Positions 1 to 9,024 of a DNA stretch of 64,000 bases are shown here, one piece after another. Origin of the DNA: Oceanisphaera avium (GTDB taxonomy: Bacteria > Pseudomonadota > Gammaproteobacteria > Enterobacterales > Aeromonadaceae); assembly GCF_002157875.1 (NCBI RefSeq), contig NZ_CP021376.1, positions 620,001 through 684,000 on the forward strand. The letters run 5' to 3'. Under the pieces are notes generated by a model. It worked only from the letters and a program-made list of their open reading frames with translations. It was not told the DNA's origin and did not search any database. Position numbers and translations under genes: made by a program. Within the stretch, counting starts at the first letter, position 1. Every line of letters starts with the position of its first letter.

Positions 1-510
1 CTGGGAACCTTGTCTTCTTTAATGCCGATTCAGCTTGAGCAGTTGGCGTTAGGAGAGGAAGTGGGTTTATATATGGCTTGGCTTATTTTATGTGGCATGG
101 CTTTTCAGTTACCTAATGGCGTCTTGGCCGATACCTTCGGTAAACGCATTATGATGGTCGTACAAACGGCCATGGTAGCAGTGGGCTGTGTAATATTGTG
201 GGAATATGACAGTAAAAGTGCTCAGTTAATTGCCTTTGCCTTATTAGGTGGCGGGGGGTTTACTTTATATCCCACCACTATGTCTTATGCCTGCGGAAAA
301 ATGCAGGGGCGAGCCTTAGTTAAAATGGCACAAAAGCTTATGTTCACTTATAGCATTGGCTCGCTCACCGGCCCCATGATCGCCGGCATTATGTTAGAGC
401 GCCAGCAAGGTGGCTTGTTTTTATTTGTGATGTTGCTAGTGAGTGGCTGGGCAGTGGGATTACTCATGATGCGCTTGCTCGCCGATAAGCCAGTGGGCAC
501 CACTATTTAA
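1..510 (+). CDS. MFS transporter, YcaD-like (5' end outside window)
   Basis: This is the C-terminal half of a major facilitator superfamily permease; the frame is open from base 1, so the start lies upstream of the window. The visible 169 residues hold about five hydrophobic segments. The stretch LADTFGK, the conserved MFS loop between helices, is followed later by GGGGFTLYPTTMSYAC and YSIGSLTGP, which resemble E. coli YcaD (GAAGFTLYPVAMAWAC and YTVGSLLGP) from memory. The substrate of this family is not established. A TTG at 10 can be read as a start but is almost certainly internal. Confidence 0.85.
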   Translation: MGTLSSLMPIQLEQLALGEEVGLYMAWLILCGMAFQLPNGVLADTFGKRIMMVVQTAMVAVGCVILWEYDSKSAQLIAFALLGGGGFTLYPTTMSYACGKMQGRALVKMAQKLMFTYSIGSLTGPMIAGIMLERQQGGLFLFVMLLVSGWAVGLLMMRLLADKPVGTTI

Positions 511-540
511 TTTATTACTCTTTTATTGTGATTTTTATGA

Positions 541-575
541 ATGAACACCGCGCTTAGCTGTGTTCATTTTTGTTT
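541..575 (+). terminator. Rho-independent terminator after MFS gene
   Basis: An 8-bp inverted repeat, ATGAACAC (541-548) and GTGTTCAT (560-567), is followed by TTTTGTTTG. It sits 30 bp after the MFS stop codon and before slyB. Confidence 0.7.
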
Positions 576-635
576 GTGCGCTATATGTTAGGTAATATGA
601 TCGGTCCTTTCACCTTTGCCTTCTTGGAGGCCAGT

Positions 636-1109
636 ATGAAATATAAAGCTTACTCAGCAGTGGCATTAGCAGGCGCGCTCGCATTGGCTGGCTGTGCCAA
701 CCCCGATGTGTATTCAGGCGATGTGTACGGCAGTCGCGCCGCTAAACAAGCGCAAAGTGTGACCTATGCGACCGTTACTTCTGTGCGCCCCGTACTTATT
801 CAAGCCGGTGATGAAAATCCTAACTTAATTGGTACTGTGGGCGGCGGTGCAGTAGGGGGTATTTTAGGTCACCAAGTGGGTGGCGGAACCGGACAAGCCC
901 TTGCCACCGCAGTAGGTGCGATTGCCGGCTCTATGGTGGGCTCGCGTGCCGAAGATAAATTAAGCCAAGTAAAAGCTTATGAAATTGAAGTGAGAACTGA
1001 TAGCGGTGAAAATTTAATCGTAGTACAAAAAGCGGATCGGACTTGGCAGCCCGGACAACGCGTACGCTTAGTGGGTTCAGGAAGTAATCTTAGCGTTGCC
1101 CCTTATTAA
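636..1109 (+). CDS. slyB: SlyB-like glycine-zipper outer-membrane lipoprotein
   Basis: The product is a 157-aa outer-membrane lipoprotein of the SlyB/PcP family, which in enterobacteria belongs to the PhoPQ-linked envelope-stress response and helps stabilise the outer membrane. The N-terminus is a type II signal peptide with lipobox LAGC at residues 17-20 (lipidated Cys20). A glycine-zipper segment runs from about 65 to 105 with repeated GGGAVGG, GHQVGGG and GAIAG. The C-terminal 50 residues form the small beta-rich domain typical of the family. I chose the ATG at 636 because it has GGAGG five bases upstream and begins the signal peptide; the frame stays open upstream to 570. It is monocistronic, with a terminator immediately downstream. 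Confidence 0.92.
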   Translation: MKYKAYSAVALAGALALAGCANPDVYSGDVYGSRAAKQAQSVTYATVTSVRPVLIQAGDENPNLIGTVGGGAVGGILGHQVGGGTGQALATAVGAIAGSMVGSRAEDKLSQVKAYEIEVRTDSGENLIVVQKADRTWQPGQRVRLVGSGSNLSVAPY

Positions 1110-1126
1110 TAGGCTTATCACTTAAC

Positions 1127-1152
1127 AAAAAGGCGCCCTAGGGCGCCTTTTT
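1127..1152 (+). terminator. Rho-independent terminator after slyB
   Basis: A near-perfect palindrome, AAAAAGGCGCCC then TA then GGGCGCCTTTTT, lies 18 bp after the slyB stop. The A- and T-tracts on both sides let it work in either direction, so it could also serve the minus-strand small ORF. Confidence 0.9.
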
Positions 1153-1236
1153 GTTGTAAAGAGGGTAGTAATTATTTCTAGGGTAGTGCTTTTATTATTG
1201 TTATTGCTTTTTACAGTGCGGACTTCCTGGGCTCAT

Positions 1237-1320
1237 TTACATCTGTGCCAAGGAAGGCGCAGAGATAGCGACTAATGCAGCGCCGACTGTAAAAATGATA
1301 GTAATAATTAACTCTTTCAT
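1237..1320 (-). CDS. Putative 27-aa hydrophobic small protein
   Basis: A 28-codon frame read leftward from an ATG at 1320 encodes a peptide that starts MKELIITIIFTVG and ends SAPSLAQM. Residues 4-19 are almost entirely hydrophobic, so it is either a single membrane helix or a signal-peptide-like sequence (the end ALVAISAPSLAQ looks like a signal-peptidase site). Support is unusually complete for such a short frame: GAGGAAGG sits 7 bases before the ATG, and a promoter with TTGAAA and TATATT 17 bp apart lies just upstream. I do not recognise the peptide. It could be a small membrane protein, a type I toxin-like peptide or a leader. It is too short for ordinary gene callers. Confidence 0.5.
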   Translation of the reverse strand: MKELIITIIFTVGAALVAISAPSLAQM

Positions 1321-1865
1321 TTTTTAACCTTCCTCGTTGATTGACTGTGCATTGAATATACGCCACTTCCGTTGGCTTTTCAAACGCTAAATTGAAAATA
1401 TGAGCGTTATCATCAAAAATAGTGCTCAACGTCTCATTTTTGGTACTAATGCTTTCTGTAGCGGACTTTATAATTCACCTTTCATAGTGATTTTTTCATT
1501 TTTATTAATTACAAGTTATTTAATAACAACGACTTAAGTGATTTTATGGTGCCAAAGAAATACTTGGGGTTGAAAGCATTCCGAGAAAATAGTTTATCAA
1601 TATAGCGCAGCTTAGTAATTTAATTAAGAAGTTACTTATATAAAAAAGACATTTATTGGTTGAAATTCAATCATAGATTTATTTTAAACTGACTTGACTG
1701 TCAAAATCTCGCGAAGCTGGTCTTATAAACAAAATAGATGAGTAAATGAGGTACTTGGGGCTTAGCTACCAGCCGGCGGCTAAATAATGGCGGCAGCCAG
1801 CCATTAAGATCACTCGAACGTCGTTTTCTGCTACACTGCGCGCCAGTTTTAATCTGAGACTTGGA
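1321..1865. other. AT-rich intergenic region upstream of hrpA
   Basis: No convincing long gene lies here. The left part (1321-1383) carries the ribosome-binding site and promoter of the minus-strand small ORF. The middle (1440-1700) is strongly AT-rich with no clear repeats or hairpins. The right part should hold the hrpA promoter; TACACT at 1832-1837 preceded by TG is a possible extended -10 element. Short frames of 60-70 codons on the minus strand have no ribosome-binding site or recognisable content. Confidence 0.6.
1355..1383 (-). promoter_or_regulatory. Sigma-70-type promoter for the 27-aa ORF
   Basis: On the minus strand TTGAAA (1383-1378) and TATATT (1360-1355) are separated by exactly 17 bp. 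Transcription would begin near 1348, giving a leader of about 28 nt that contains the GAGGAAGG ribosome-binding site. Confidence 0.6.
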
Positions 1866-1871
1866 GTGGGC

Positions 1872-4800
1872 GTGACGCAGTCGGTGGAGCAGTGGCAAGC
1901 ACAATTAACAAAATGTCGTGGTAGTGACCGTGCGCGCTTAAGTGCGCGTTTACGGGGAGCGGCAAAACTTGCTCACCCTAAGCAAGCACAAGTACTGCAA
2001 AAGCTAGGGGGCGATATTCAACGCTCTATTATTGAGCGCCAACGCCGCCACGCGTTATTAGCCACCGCCATCCAATATCCGATTGATTTACCGGTGAGTG
2101 AGCAGCGAGAGTTAATTAAAAGCACTATCGCTGAGCATCAGGTGGTGATCATTGCGGGCGAAACAGGCTCTGGTAAAACCACGCAACTGCCAAAAATGTG
2201 CTTAGAGCTAGGCTTAGGAGTCGAGGGCACCATAGCCCATACTCAGCCCAGACGACTGGCTGCTCGAAGTGTGGCGGCGCGCTTAGCACAAGAGTTACAG
2301 TGTGAGCTTGGCCAACGAGTGGGTTATAAAATTCGCTTTAATGACCAAGTGAGTGAGCATACTCAAGTCAAACTGATGACGGATGGCATCTTACTGGCAG
2401 AAATTCAGCAAGACCGACAGTTGCGTCAATATGACTGCATTATTATTGATGAAGCGCATGAGCGCAGTTTAAACATCGATTTTATTATGGGCTACTTAAA
2501 GCAACTGCTGCCTAAGCGCCCCGATCTTAAAGTGATTATTACCTCAGCGACCATAGATCCAGAGCGCTTTGCTGAACACTTTAATCACGCTCCTATTATT
2601 AGTGTCTCAGGGCGCACTTATCCGGTAGAAGTGCGCTATCGCCCCTTTGAGCAAGACCGCGATCAACAACAAGCCATAGTGGAAGCCGTCGCCGAGCTCA
2701 GCCAAGTGGGTAATGGCGATATTTTAATTTTTTTAAGTGGTGAGCGTGATATTCGTGACACCGCTGATACCCTGCGAAAACTACAGCTGCGCCATACCGA
2801 AGTGGTACCCTTGTATTCACGTTTGTCCAATGCCGAGCAAAATAAAATATTTGAACCCCACTCTGGGCGGCGCATTGTACTGGCTACTAACGTCGCCGAA
2901 ACTTCATTGACAGTACCCGGTATTCGCTATGTCATTGACCCAGGCACGGCGCGCATTAGTCGCTACTCTTATCGTACTAAAGTACAACGCTTGCCTATAG
3001 AGCCGATTTCTCAAGCCAGTGCTAATCAACGAATGGGGCGCTGTGGGCGCGTAGCGGCAGGCGTTTGTATTCGTTTGTATAGTGAAGATGACTTTAATAA
3101 CCGACCTGAGTTTACCGATCCTGAGATCTTGCGTACCAATCTTGCTTCAGTAATTGTACAAATGCTGGCTTTAGGCTTGGGTGATATTGCCGCTTTTCCT
3201 TTTGTACAAGCCCCCGAGCGCAAATTTATTAATGATGGCATCCGTCTTTTAGAAGAGTTGGGTGCAGTAAGCGTTTTACAAAACAAACTGGCCTTAACAC
3301 CGCTAGGTAAAGAGTTAGCGAGTCTGCCGGTAGACCCGCGCTTAGCGCGTATGGTGCTGGCGGCGCGTGAGTTAGGTTGCGTGAAAGAAGTAATGATTAT
3401 TGTAGCGGCCCTGAGTATCCAAGACCCTCGGGAGCGTCCGCAAGATAAGCAGCAAGCTGCCGCTGAGCAGCATCAACGTTTTGCTGACACCGACTCAGAT
3501 TTTGCCGCTTATATTAATCTTTGGAATTACGTTAAAGAACAACAAGCCTTGCTGAGTAATAACCAGTTTCGAAAACTGTGTCAGAAAGAGTTTTTAAATT
3601 ATTTACGCCTGCGTGAATGGCAAGATATCTACAGCCAATTACGCCAAGTGCGCGACTTAGGTTTTTCACAAAACCGTGAGCCTGCTATTAGCGATAATTT
3701 ACATGAAGCGCTATTAAGCGGTTTATTAAGCCAAGTGGGCATGCGTGATGGCGATAAAAGAGAGTTATTAGGCGCTCGTAATACGCGCTTTATCCTAGCT
3801 CCCAATTCTAAACTAGCTAAAAAGCCACCGCGCTGGTTAATGGTCGCAGAGTTAATGGAAACCCATCGCTTATATGGGCGCATTGCGGCAAAAATTGAAC
3901 CACAGTGGATAGAGCGCCAAGGTGGCCATTTATTAAAAGCCCATTACAGCGAGCCTCACTGGTCAAAAAAGCAAGGGGCGGTAATGGCCTTTGTGAGCCT
4001 TAATTTGTTCGGACTGCCGGTAGTGGTACGAAGAAGAGTAAATTACAGCCAAGTTGATCCTACGCTTTGTCGTGAGCTTTTTATTCGCCATGCCTTAGTA
4101 GAAGGAGACGTTCATACCCGACATGCTTTTTTTCATCATAACCAAGCATTATTAAGCCAAGCTGAAACATTGGAGCATAAGTCGCGCCGTCGAGATTTGG
4201 TGATTGATGATGAAACGCTGTTTGAGTTTTATGATCAAAAACTACCTGCAGACATCGTCTCGTTACGCCACTTTGATAAATGGTGGAAGTCGCAAGCTAA
4301 AGACCAAGTACAACTGTGGCACTTTAATACTGAAATGTTGCTCAATGACAGCGCTAAACAGGTGAGTGCCACCGATTATCCTGATACTTGGCATTATGAC
4401 GGGGTTGCTTTAGCGCTTGAATATCAATTTGAGCCAGGGCTTAAAGAAGATGGCGTTACGGTCACCATTCCCTTGCCCTTGCTTAATCAAATTCAGCCCC
4501 AAGCGTTTGTGTGGCAAGTGCCAGGGCTGCGCCGCGAGCTAATTATTGGCTTAATAAAGTCGTTGCCTAAGCCAATGCGCAAGCATTTTGTGCCCGCCCC
4601 TAATTTTGCCGATGCACTGTTAGCCGCCATGCCTGCTCAAGAAGGGTCATTATTAGTACAAATGGAAAAGCAGCTGCGCCGTATGACCGGGGTTAGTGTG
4701 CCTGAAGAGCAATGGGATTGGTCGGCGCTAGCGCCTCATTTATTAATGCGCTTTAATATTGTGGATGCTAAAGGAGAAACCTTGGCGGTGGGGCGAGATC

Positions 4801-5735
4801 TTGCGGCGATTAAATTATCTTTGCAAGGGCAGGTGCAAACCGCCCTTAGTGATGCGCTGGATGAAGATCGCCTTGAACAAACTAACCTTCGGGATTTTCC
4901 AGCGCGCACCATTCCCAAAACATATGAAGCTAAACGAGCAGGGTTTGCAGTTAAAGCGTATCCGGCCTTGGTGGATCACCAAGATAGTGTGGCCTTAACT
5001 TTATGTGAAGATGAAGTGACTCAAGCCCAGACCATGTGGCAGGGACAAAGCCGTTTATTGTTATTGCAACTTCCATCCCCTATTAAATACTTACATGAAA
5101 AGCTGCCGAATAAGGCAAAGTTAGGCTTGTACTTTAATCCTTATGGTCGAGTATTGGATTTAGTCGATGATTGTATTCGCGCAGGCGTAGAAGTGTTAAT
5201 GCGCCGTTATCACGCCCCAGCTTGGAGCCCAGATGAGTTTGCAATACTTAAAGACCAAGTAGGGGGTGAGCTAAATCACACCGTAGCCGACATTGCCTTG
5301 CAAGTAGAAACCTTATTAAGCCAAAGCCATGAGATTAAAAAGCGCTTAAAAGGAAAAATTGACCTATCTCAAGCGATGGCCATGACGGATATTCAGGCAC
5401 AGCTTAATAATTTGATTTTTAAGGGCTTTGTTACCGTGACTGGGGGCGAGCGTCTCTTGGAGGTGAGTCGCTATTTAACGGCGATACTGCGCCGCCTTGA
5501 AAAGCTACCCATAGATCCTAACCGCGATCGATTGCAATTATTAAAAATTCAGCAAGTCCAAGACGCTTATCAAGCATTATTAAATAAACAGCCCAAAGGC
5601 CAAGCCTTGCCTGCTGAGATTTTAGAGATCCGTTGGATGATTGAAGAGTTGCGCGTGTCCTTTTTTGCTCAAACTCTGGGTACGGCTTATCCCATTTCAG
5701 AAAAGCGTATTTTGCAGCAAATAAATAATAGTTAA
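1872..5735 (+). CDS. hrpA: ATP-dependent RNA helicase HrpA
   Basis: HrpA is a large DEAH-box RNA helicase of SF2 that in E. coli acts on translating ribosomes and on processing of some mRNAs. The protein is 1287 aa, close to the E. coli size of about 1300. Walker [10 protein letters not shown] lies near residues 96-104, the DEAH box ([10 protein letters not shown]) near 193, SAT near 225 and the motif VI region [12 protein letters not shown] near 385. The helicase core is followed by the ratchet and OB-like domains and the long HrpA-specific C-terminal half. I prefer GTG at 1872 because GGAG sits five bases upstream; another GTG two codons earlier (1866) is possible. It is monocistronic. Confidence 0.96.
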   Translation: MTQSVEQWQAQLTKCRGSDRARLSARLRGAAKLAHPKQAQVLQKLGGDIQRSIIERQRRHALLATAIQYPIDLPVSEQRELIKSTIAEHQVVIIAGETGSGKTTQLPKMCLELGLGVEGTIAHTQPRRLAARSVAARLAQELQCELGQRVGYKIRFNDQVSEHTQVKLMTDGILLAEIQQDRQLRQYDCIIIDEAHERSLNIDFIMGYLKQLLPKRPDLKVIITSATIDPERFAEHFNHAPIISVSGRTYPVEVRYRPFEQDRDQQQAIVEAVAELSQVGNGDILIFLSGERDIRDTADTLRKLQLRHTEVVPLYSRLSNAEQNKIFEPHSGRRIVLATNVAETSLTVPGIRYVIDPGTARISRYSYRTKVQRLPIEPISQASANQRMGRCGRVAAGVCIRLYSEDDFNNRPEFTDPEILRTNLASVIVQMLALGLGDIAAFPFVQAPERKFINDGIRLLEELGAVSVLQNKLALTPLGKELASLPVDPRLARMVLAARELGCVKEVMIIVAALSIQDPRERPQDKQQAAAEQHQRFADTDSDFAAYINLWNYVKEQQALLSNNQFRKLCQKEFLNYLRLREWQDIYSQLRQVRDLGFSQNREPAISDNLHEALLSGLLSQVGMRDGDKRELLGARNTRFILAPNSKLAKKPPRWLMVAELMETHRLYGRIAAKIEPQWIERQGGHLLKAHYSEPHWSKKQGAVMAFVSLNLFGLPVVVRRRVNYSQVDPTLCRELFIRHALVEGDVHTRHAFFHHNQALLSQAETLEHKSRRRDLVIDDETLFEFYDQKLPADIVSLRHFDKWWKSQAKDQVQLWHFNTEMLLNDSAKQVSATDYPDTWHYDGVALALEYQFEPGLKEDGVTVTIPLPLLNQIQPQAFVWQVPGLRRELIIGLIKSLPKPMRKHFVPAPNFADALLAAMPAQEGSLLVQMEKQLRRMTGVSVPEEQWDWSALAPHLLMRFNIVDAKGETLAVGRDLAAIKLSLQGQVQTALSDALDEDRLEQTNLRDFPARTIPKTYEAKRAGFAVKAYPALVDHQDSVALTLCEDEVTQAQTMWQGQSRLLLLQLPSPIKYLHEKLPNKAKLGLYFNPYGRVLDLVDDCIRAGVEVLMRRYHAPAWSPDEFAILKDQVGGELNHTVADIALQVETLLSQSHEIKKRLKGKIDLSQAMAMTDIQAQLNNLIFKGFVTVTGGERLLEVSRYLTAILRRLEKLPIDPNRDRLQLLKIQQVQDAYQALLNKQPKGQALPAEILEIRWMIEELRVSFFAQTLGTAYPISEKRILQQINNS

Positions 5736-5773
5736 TTGCTCATCTCATAAGCGCGAGAGTAGGTGGCTTTATG

Positions 5774-5802
5774 TTGTGGGCAGGGAGGGAGCGTGCTATG
5801 AT
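5774..5802 (+). promoter_or_regulatory. Sigma-70 promoter of rplY
   Basis: TTGTGG (5774-5779) and TATGAT (5797-5802) are separated by 17 bp. The expected start is near 5809, leaving a leader of about 58 nt that contains the hairpin described next. Confidence 0.65.
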
Positions 5803-5818
5803 TTGCGCGCATTTTATC

Positions 5819-5844
5819 GGTGAGTGTCGGTCGCAGCACTCACC
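5819..5844 (+). promoter_or_regulatory. rplY leader hairpin, probable L25 autoregulatory element
   Basis: A perfect 8-bp stem, GGTGAGTG (5819-5826) and CACTCACC (5837-5844), closes a 10-nt loop TCGGTCGCAG in the rplY 5' leader, 22 bases before the start codon. In E. coli and relatives L25 represses its own mRNA through 5' leader hairpins that resemble its binding site on 5S rRNA. The position and stem here fit that scheme; the detailed mimicry is inference. Confidence 0.55.
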
Positions 5845-5866
5845 ACCTACTTATAGAGAGAAAATT

Positions 5867-6154
5867 ATGTCATTCGTATTTGAAGCTGAAGTTCGTTCAG
5901 ACTTGGGGAAAGGTGCGAGCCGCCGCCTACGTCATGAAGACAAAGTACCTGCCATCGTTTATGGCGCAGGCCAAGAGCCAGTAGCTGTTGCACTGGATCA
6001 TAAAAAAGCCATTATCGCTCAAGCCGAAGATAGCTTCTACTCAGAAGTCTTGACTTTGGTTATCGATGGTAAAGAAGTGAAAGTACAGGTTAAGGACGTA
6101 CAACGTCATCCTTTCAAACCTAAACTGACTCACTTAGATTTCATCCGCGCTTAA
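5867..6154 (+). CDS. rplY: 50S ribosomal protein L25
   Basis: L25 binds loop E of 5S rRNA in the large ribosomal subunit. The product is 95 aa, the short single-domain form seen in gammaproteobacteria such as E. coli, without the C-terminal CTC extension found in many other bacteria. Recognisable blocks are [13 protein letters not shown] at the N-terminus, VPAIVYGAG near 31-39 and the ending [18 protein letters not shown]. The ATG at 5867 follows AGAGAG and matches the family N-terminus ([10 protein letters not shown]); the frame is open further upstream but that part is leader. It is flanked by its own promoter and terminator. Confidence 0.96.
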   Translation: MSFVFEAEVRSDLGKGASRRLRHEDKVPAIVYGAGQEPVAVALDHKKAIIAQAEDSFYSEVLTLVIDGKEVKVQVKDVQRHPFKPKLTHLDFIRA

Positions 6155-6171
6155 TACGAATGAAACGAAAA

Positions 6172-6196
6172 AAGCCGCCTACAAGGCGGCTTTTTT
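6172..6196. terminator. Terminator between rplY and the NYN gene
   Basis: AAGCCGCCT and AGGCGGCTT flank a 3-nt loop, followed by T6; an A-run precedes the stem. The two genes converge here, so it probably terminates both. Confidence 0.9.
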
Positions 6197-6200
6197 GTGC

Positions 6201-6716
6201 TTAGTTTCTTTGGCGTTTAGTGGGCGCTAGTAGTAAGCTTTGCTCAATGGCAATAAACTTATCTGCTGCCTCCATCAAGGCTTTAGCGCTAAGCGCCGCC
6301 ACGCCATACACTTCGACCCGCTTAGCGTAATGTTGTCTTAAATGCTGTGCTAATATGGCAAAGTCGCCATCCCCAGAGAGTAATACTAGCGTATCGGCTA
6401 AGGCCACTGACTCCAACATATCAATCGTAATCCCCACATCCCAATCGCCTTTAGCGCTGCCATCGGTGCGTTGAATAAAAGGTTTTAGTCGTAACGTAAA
6501 TCCTAATTCCTGTAGCTTATGTTGAAACTGGCGCTGCTTAGCATCGTCTCTGTCTATGGCGTAGGCATAAGCGACGACAAGGTGGCGATTAGCGCTAGCC
6601 TGCGCTAAAAAAGCGCTGTAATCAAACTGCTGAGCAAAGGTATGACGACAGGTGTAATAGATATTTTGTACATCCACAAATAGCGCGACTTTTTCCATAG
6701 ACATAGCTTTACTCAT
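6201..6716 (-). CDS. NYN (LabA/DUF88) domain protein
   Basis: This is a PIN-like NYN-domain protein of the LabA/DUF88 group, whose members are predicted or shown metal-dependent ribonucleases. The N-terminal strand VALFVDVQNIYY carries the first acidic residue, KGDWDVGITIDML the middle acidic cluster, and VLLSGDGDFAILAQHLRQ the conserved SGDGDF motif. That gives the expected set of catalytic aspartates. The length of about 171 aa suits a single-domain member. The start is uncertain: ATGs at 6716, 6704 and 6698 are all in frame and none has a good ribosome-binding site. It is divergent from the DUF3087 gene and converges on rplY. The RNA target is unknown. Confidence 0.8.
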   Translation of the reverse strand: MSKAMSMEKVALFVDVQNIYYTCRHTFAQQFDYSAFLAQASANRHLVVAYAYAIDRDDAKQRQFQHKLQELGFTLRLKPFIQRTDGSAKGDWDVGITIDMLESVALADTLVLLSGDGDFAILAQHLRQHYAKRVEVYGVAALSAKALMEAADKFIAIEQSLLLAPTKRQRN

Positions 6717-6794
6717 GTAGTGTGGGGCGGGGCCATAGTGCAACTGAAGTCATTAAGGTACAATGAGCTTTATTTTATTAAGCAAAAGCCACTC

Positions 6795-7301
6795 ATGACC
6801 CTTATAGACATAGACAAAGTACGTTATCGCCGCCATTTAAATCACGTTTTCATTGGCAGTGGTGTGGCGCTGGCCGTGTTAAGCTTATCTTTGTCCCAGC
6901 TGTTAATTTTCTTATTTCCCGATGACAGTGGGAGTCATTTTCACTGGAACGCCCTAGGGGTGGTGATTGCCGCAGCCATTGTCGGCTTTTGCCTTAGTCA
7001 CTATCGCCATCATACTTATTTACGAGAAGTCTTGTATGTTTGGGAGTTAAAGCGGGCGCTAAACAAAATTACGCGTAAGATGCGCAAAGTTGAAGCCGCC
7101 GCTCAACAAGGCAATGAGCAAGCTATGCAAACCTTACAGTTTAGTTACGCCGGCTCACGCCAGCTTTGGCAACTGGATGATAATATAATAATCATGGAAG
7201 AGTTAGCCATTAAACAGGCGGAACTGGATGCGCTAGCCGAGCGGTATAAGATCACACTGGACGCTGAGCGCTATCAAGAGCACTTTTTAACTGAGTTTTA
7301 A
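6795..7301 (+). CDS. DUF3087 family inner-membrane protein
   Basis: A 168-aa protein I recognise as a DUF3087 member of gammaproteobacteria, with no established function. Two membrane helices lie near 19-44 and 51-70, with a short loop between them. A cytoplasmic C-terminal part holds the family-like VYVWELKRALNKITRKMRKVEAAAQQG and QLWQLDDN segments and is rich in charged helices. I chose the ATG at 6795 (MTLIDIDKVRYRRHLN) because family members begin this way; the frame extends 25 codons upstream without a better start. The next gene follows 6 bp later and may be cotranscribed. Confidence 0.75.
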   Translation: MTLIDIDKVRYRRHLNHVFIGSGVALAVLSLSLSQLLIFLFPDDSGSHFHWNALGVVIAAAIVGFCLSHYRHHTYLREVLYVWELKRALNKITRKMRKVEAAAQQGNEQAMQTLQFSYAGSRQLWQLDDNIIIMEELAIKQAELDALAERYKITLDAERYQEHFLTEF

Positions 7302-7307
7302 GTTGTA

Positions 7308-7535
7308 ATGCATACTTTGTTTGCTCGCCAACGAGCACTGCGCAATAAACGCTTAACTAAACAGCCCATCTTAGCTTTTTACTCTAGTAAAGGTGAGCAA
7401 TGGCGCGTTGAATTGCGCTGTGGTCACCACCAGCTTCTTACTCATCAGCCACCTTTTCACCAACGACCTTGGTTGCTAAGTCCTGCCCTTCGCCACGCCA
7501 TGGTAGGCTGCTGGCTGCCTTGTAAAGAATGCTAA
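7308..7535 (+). CDS. DUF3565 family small protein
   Basis: A 75-aa protein whose central block WRVELRCGHHQLLTHQPPF, followed by RPW, matches the DUF3565 signature (W-V-ELxCGHxQ-H-PPF-RPW). The Cys-Gly-His near 43-45 plus a C-terminal CKEC could bind metal, but that is inference and the function is unknown. The start at ATG 7308 gives an N-terminal extension of about 20 basic residues before the domain. Confidence 0.65.
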   Translation: MHTLFARQRALRNKRLTKQPILAFYSSKGEQWRVELRCGHHQLLTHQPPFHQRPWLLSPALRHAMVGCWLPCKEC

Positions 7536-7606
7536 ACACGGCGTAATGGCAAGTTTTTTCTCAAAAACACACTTTTATTTTTACTCATACTTAAGCTACG
7601 TCAAAG

Positions 7607-7638
7607 AACAGCCATAAAATAAATATTTTATGGCTGTT
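7607..7638. terminator. Strong hairpin, probable terminator
   Basis: A 14-bp perfect inverted repeat, AACAGCCATAAAAT (7607-7620) and ATTTTATGGCTGTT (7625-7638), with a 4-nt loop lies between the DUF3565 gene and the TraF-like gene. The following sequence is T-rich but not a clean T-run, so termination efficiency is uncertain. Confidence 0.6.
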
Positions 7639-7714
7639 TAAGTTTATTTTGCTTTGAAAGTGGCACTTTGTGGATATTATGTTGCGACAATTATTGACTG
7701 AGAATAATGTGGCG

Positions 7715-8935
7715 ATGATAAAAAATAAATTAGCGTGTTCTGTGAGCGTAGCGCTCAGCTCTCTAGTGTTAAGTACGTCTGCTTTTGCTACTAATACTTA
7801 TTTTGATGCTCGTAATAATGCCATGGGCGGCGTAGGCGTTGCCAGCTCTCACTATGGCATAGCAGCGTTAGTAAACCCTGCATTAGTCGCAAAAGATGAT
7901 AAAAAAACCGATGACTTTTCTTTAGTGCTACCCAGTGTGGGCATTCAAGTGTCTGATAAAGATGACTTGATCGATGGTATTGATAATGTGTCAGACATAT
8001 ATGACCGTTTTGATGCCGCAATTAAAAACAGTGATAACCTTACGGCGCAAATTGAAGCTAAAAATTTAGCCAGTGAGCTGCGCTCAATAGATGCTAAATA
8101 CGTAGATGGTAATGTAGGCGTAAATATTGTGGCTACTTTGCCCGCTCGTTGGGGCTCAGCCAGTCTATTTGCTAATGGTTATGGCTCAGTGGCCGTAGCT
8201 ACTAATGTGGCACAAAGCGATTTGGCCTTGTTAGATGCAGCCGCTGCTGATGCTACTGTTGCTGGTGCTCTACCTAATGATCTTAAATTAGACTCTGAAG
8301 GCCGTGCCGTGGCCGCCCTGGTTCAAGATTATGGTCTTGCGCTAGCAAAAGTGGTTGAGATACAAGGCTTACCCGTGCATGTGGGTGTGACGCCTAAGCT
8401 ACAAAAAGTAGATACCTTTAACTATGCCACTCGTGTTGACGACTTTGAGACCAGTGATGTTAATGACAGCCGTTATCGCGACAGTGAAACGGGCTTTAAC
8501 GCCGACTTAGGTCTGGCCCTTGATTATAGCCAGCTCACTTTTGGCTTAAGTGCGCGCAACTTAATTGCTCGAGATGTGGATACTAAAGTGATTGAGGGCA
8601 AGAAGTTTACTTATCAAATTGCGCCGTTAGTGACCACTGGGGTGGCGTATCGTACTGACTTAGGAACCCTAGCCGCAGATCTGGACTTAACCGAAACTAA
8701 AGGTTTTAGTCATATTAAGAGCTCTCAGTATGCCAGTGTCGGCGGTGAGCTTGATGCGTGGGGCTGGGCACAACTTCGTGCAGGCTATCGCACCGATCTA
8801 AAAGGCGATATGCCTAATATGGTCACCGCAGGGCTTGGATTATCTCCGTTTAAAGTGGTGCATTTAGACTTAGCAGGTATGGTGGGCTCAGATAAAGCGA
8901 TGGGCGCAGCCGTTACCATGAGTTATACTTTTTAA
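7715..8935 (+). CDS. TraF-like outer-membrane beta-barrel protein
   Basis: A 406-aa exported protein that I assign to the plasmid_TraF (TraF_2) family. Despite the name, chromosomal members are not conjugation proteins and resemble FadL/OmpP1-type barrels. A signal peptide spans residues 1-25 with likely cleavage after SAFA. The mature start TNTYFDARNNAMGGVGVASS is the typical opening of this family. The C-terminus ends in alternating strands and a final VTMSYTF, the terminal aromatic expected for outer-membrane insertion. I prefer ATG 7715, which begins the signal peptide, although the ribosome-binding site is weak; an upstream ATG at 7679 would spoil the signal peptide. It is monocistronic with a terminator downstream. 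Confidence 0.75.
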   Translation: MIKNKLACSVSVALSSLVLSTSAFATNTYFDARNNAMGGVGVASSHYGIAALVNPALVAKDDKKTDDFSLVLPSVGIQVSDKDDLIDGIDNVSDIYDRFDAAIKNSDNLTAQIEAKNLASELRSIDAKYVDGNVGVNIVATLPARWGSASLFANGYGSVAVATNVAQSDLALLDAAAADATVAGALPNDLKLDSEGRAVAALVQDYGLALAKVVEIQGLPVHVGVTPKLQKVDTFNYATRVDDFETSDVNDSRYRDSETGFNADLGLALDYSQLTFGLSARNLIARDVDTKVIEGKKFTYQIAPLVTTGVAYRTDLGTLAADLDLTETKGFSHIKSSQYASVGGELDAWGWAQLRAGYRTDLKGDMPNMVTAGLGLSPFKVVHLDLAGMVGSDKAMGAAVTMSYTF

Positions 8936-8963
8936 ATAAGATACACTTTGGTTAATAGTTTAT

Positions 8964-8996
8964 AACCCCAGCTCACACCCGTGGCTGGGGTTTTTT
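8964..8996 (+). terminator. Rho-independent terminator after the TraF-like gene
   Basis: AACCCCAGC (8964-8972) pairs with GCTGGGGTT (8984-8992) and runs into T6. Confidence 0.92.
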
Positions 8997-9024
8997 ACTT
9001 ATGGCCACTTATTAAGGAGCTAAA

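Noticed and set aside
1211..1429. 72-aa frame on the minus strand
   Set aside because: No ribosome-binding site or family features, and it overlaps the promoter and the better supported 27-codon ORF in another frame.
1701..1904. 67-aa frame on the minus strand across the hrpA start
   Set aside because: No start signals, low-quality basic sequence, and it overlaps the likely hrpA promoter.
7715..8935. Evidence for a conjugative element
   Set aside because: The TraF-like protein is the only such gene; no relaxase, coupling protein or mating-pair genes occur in the window.
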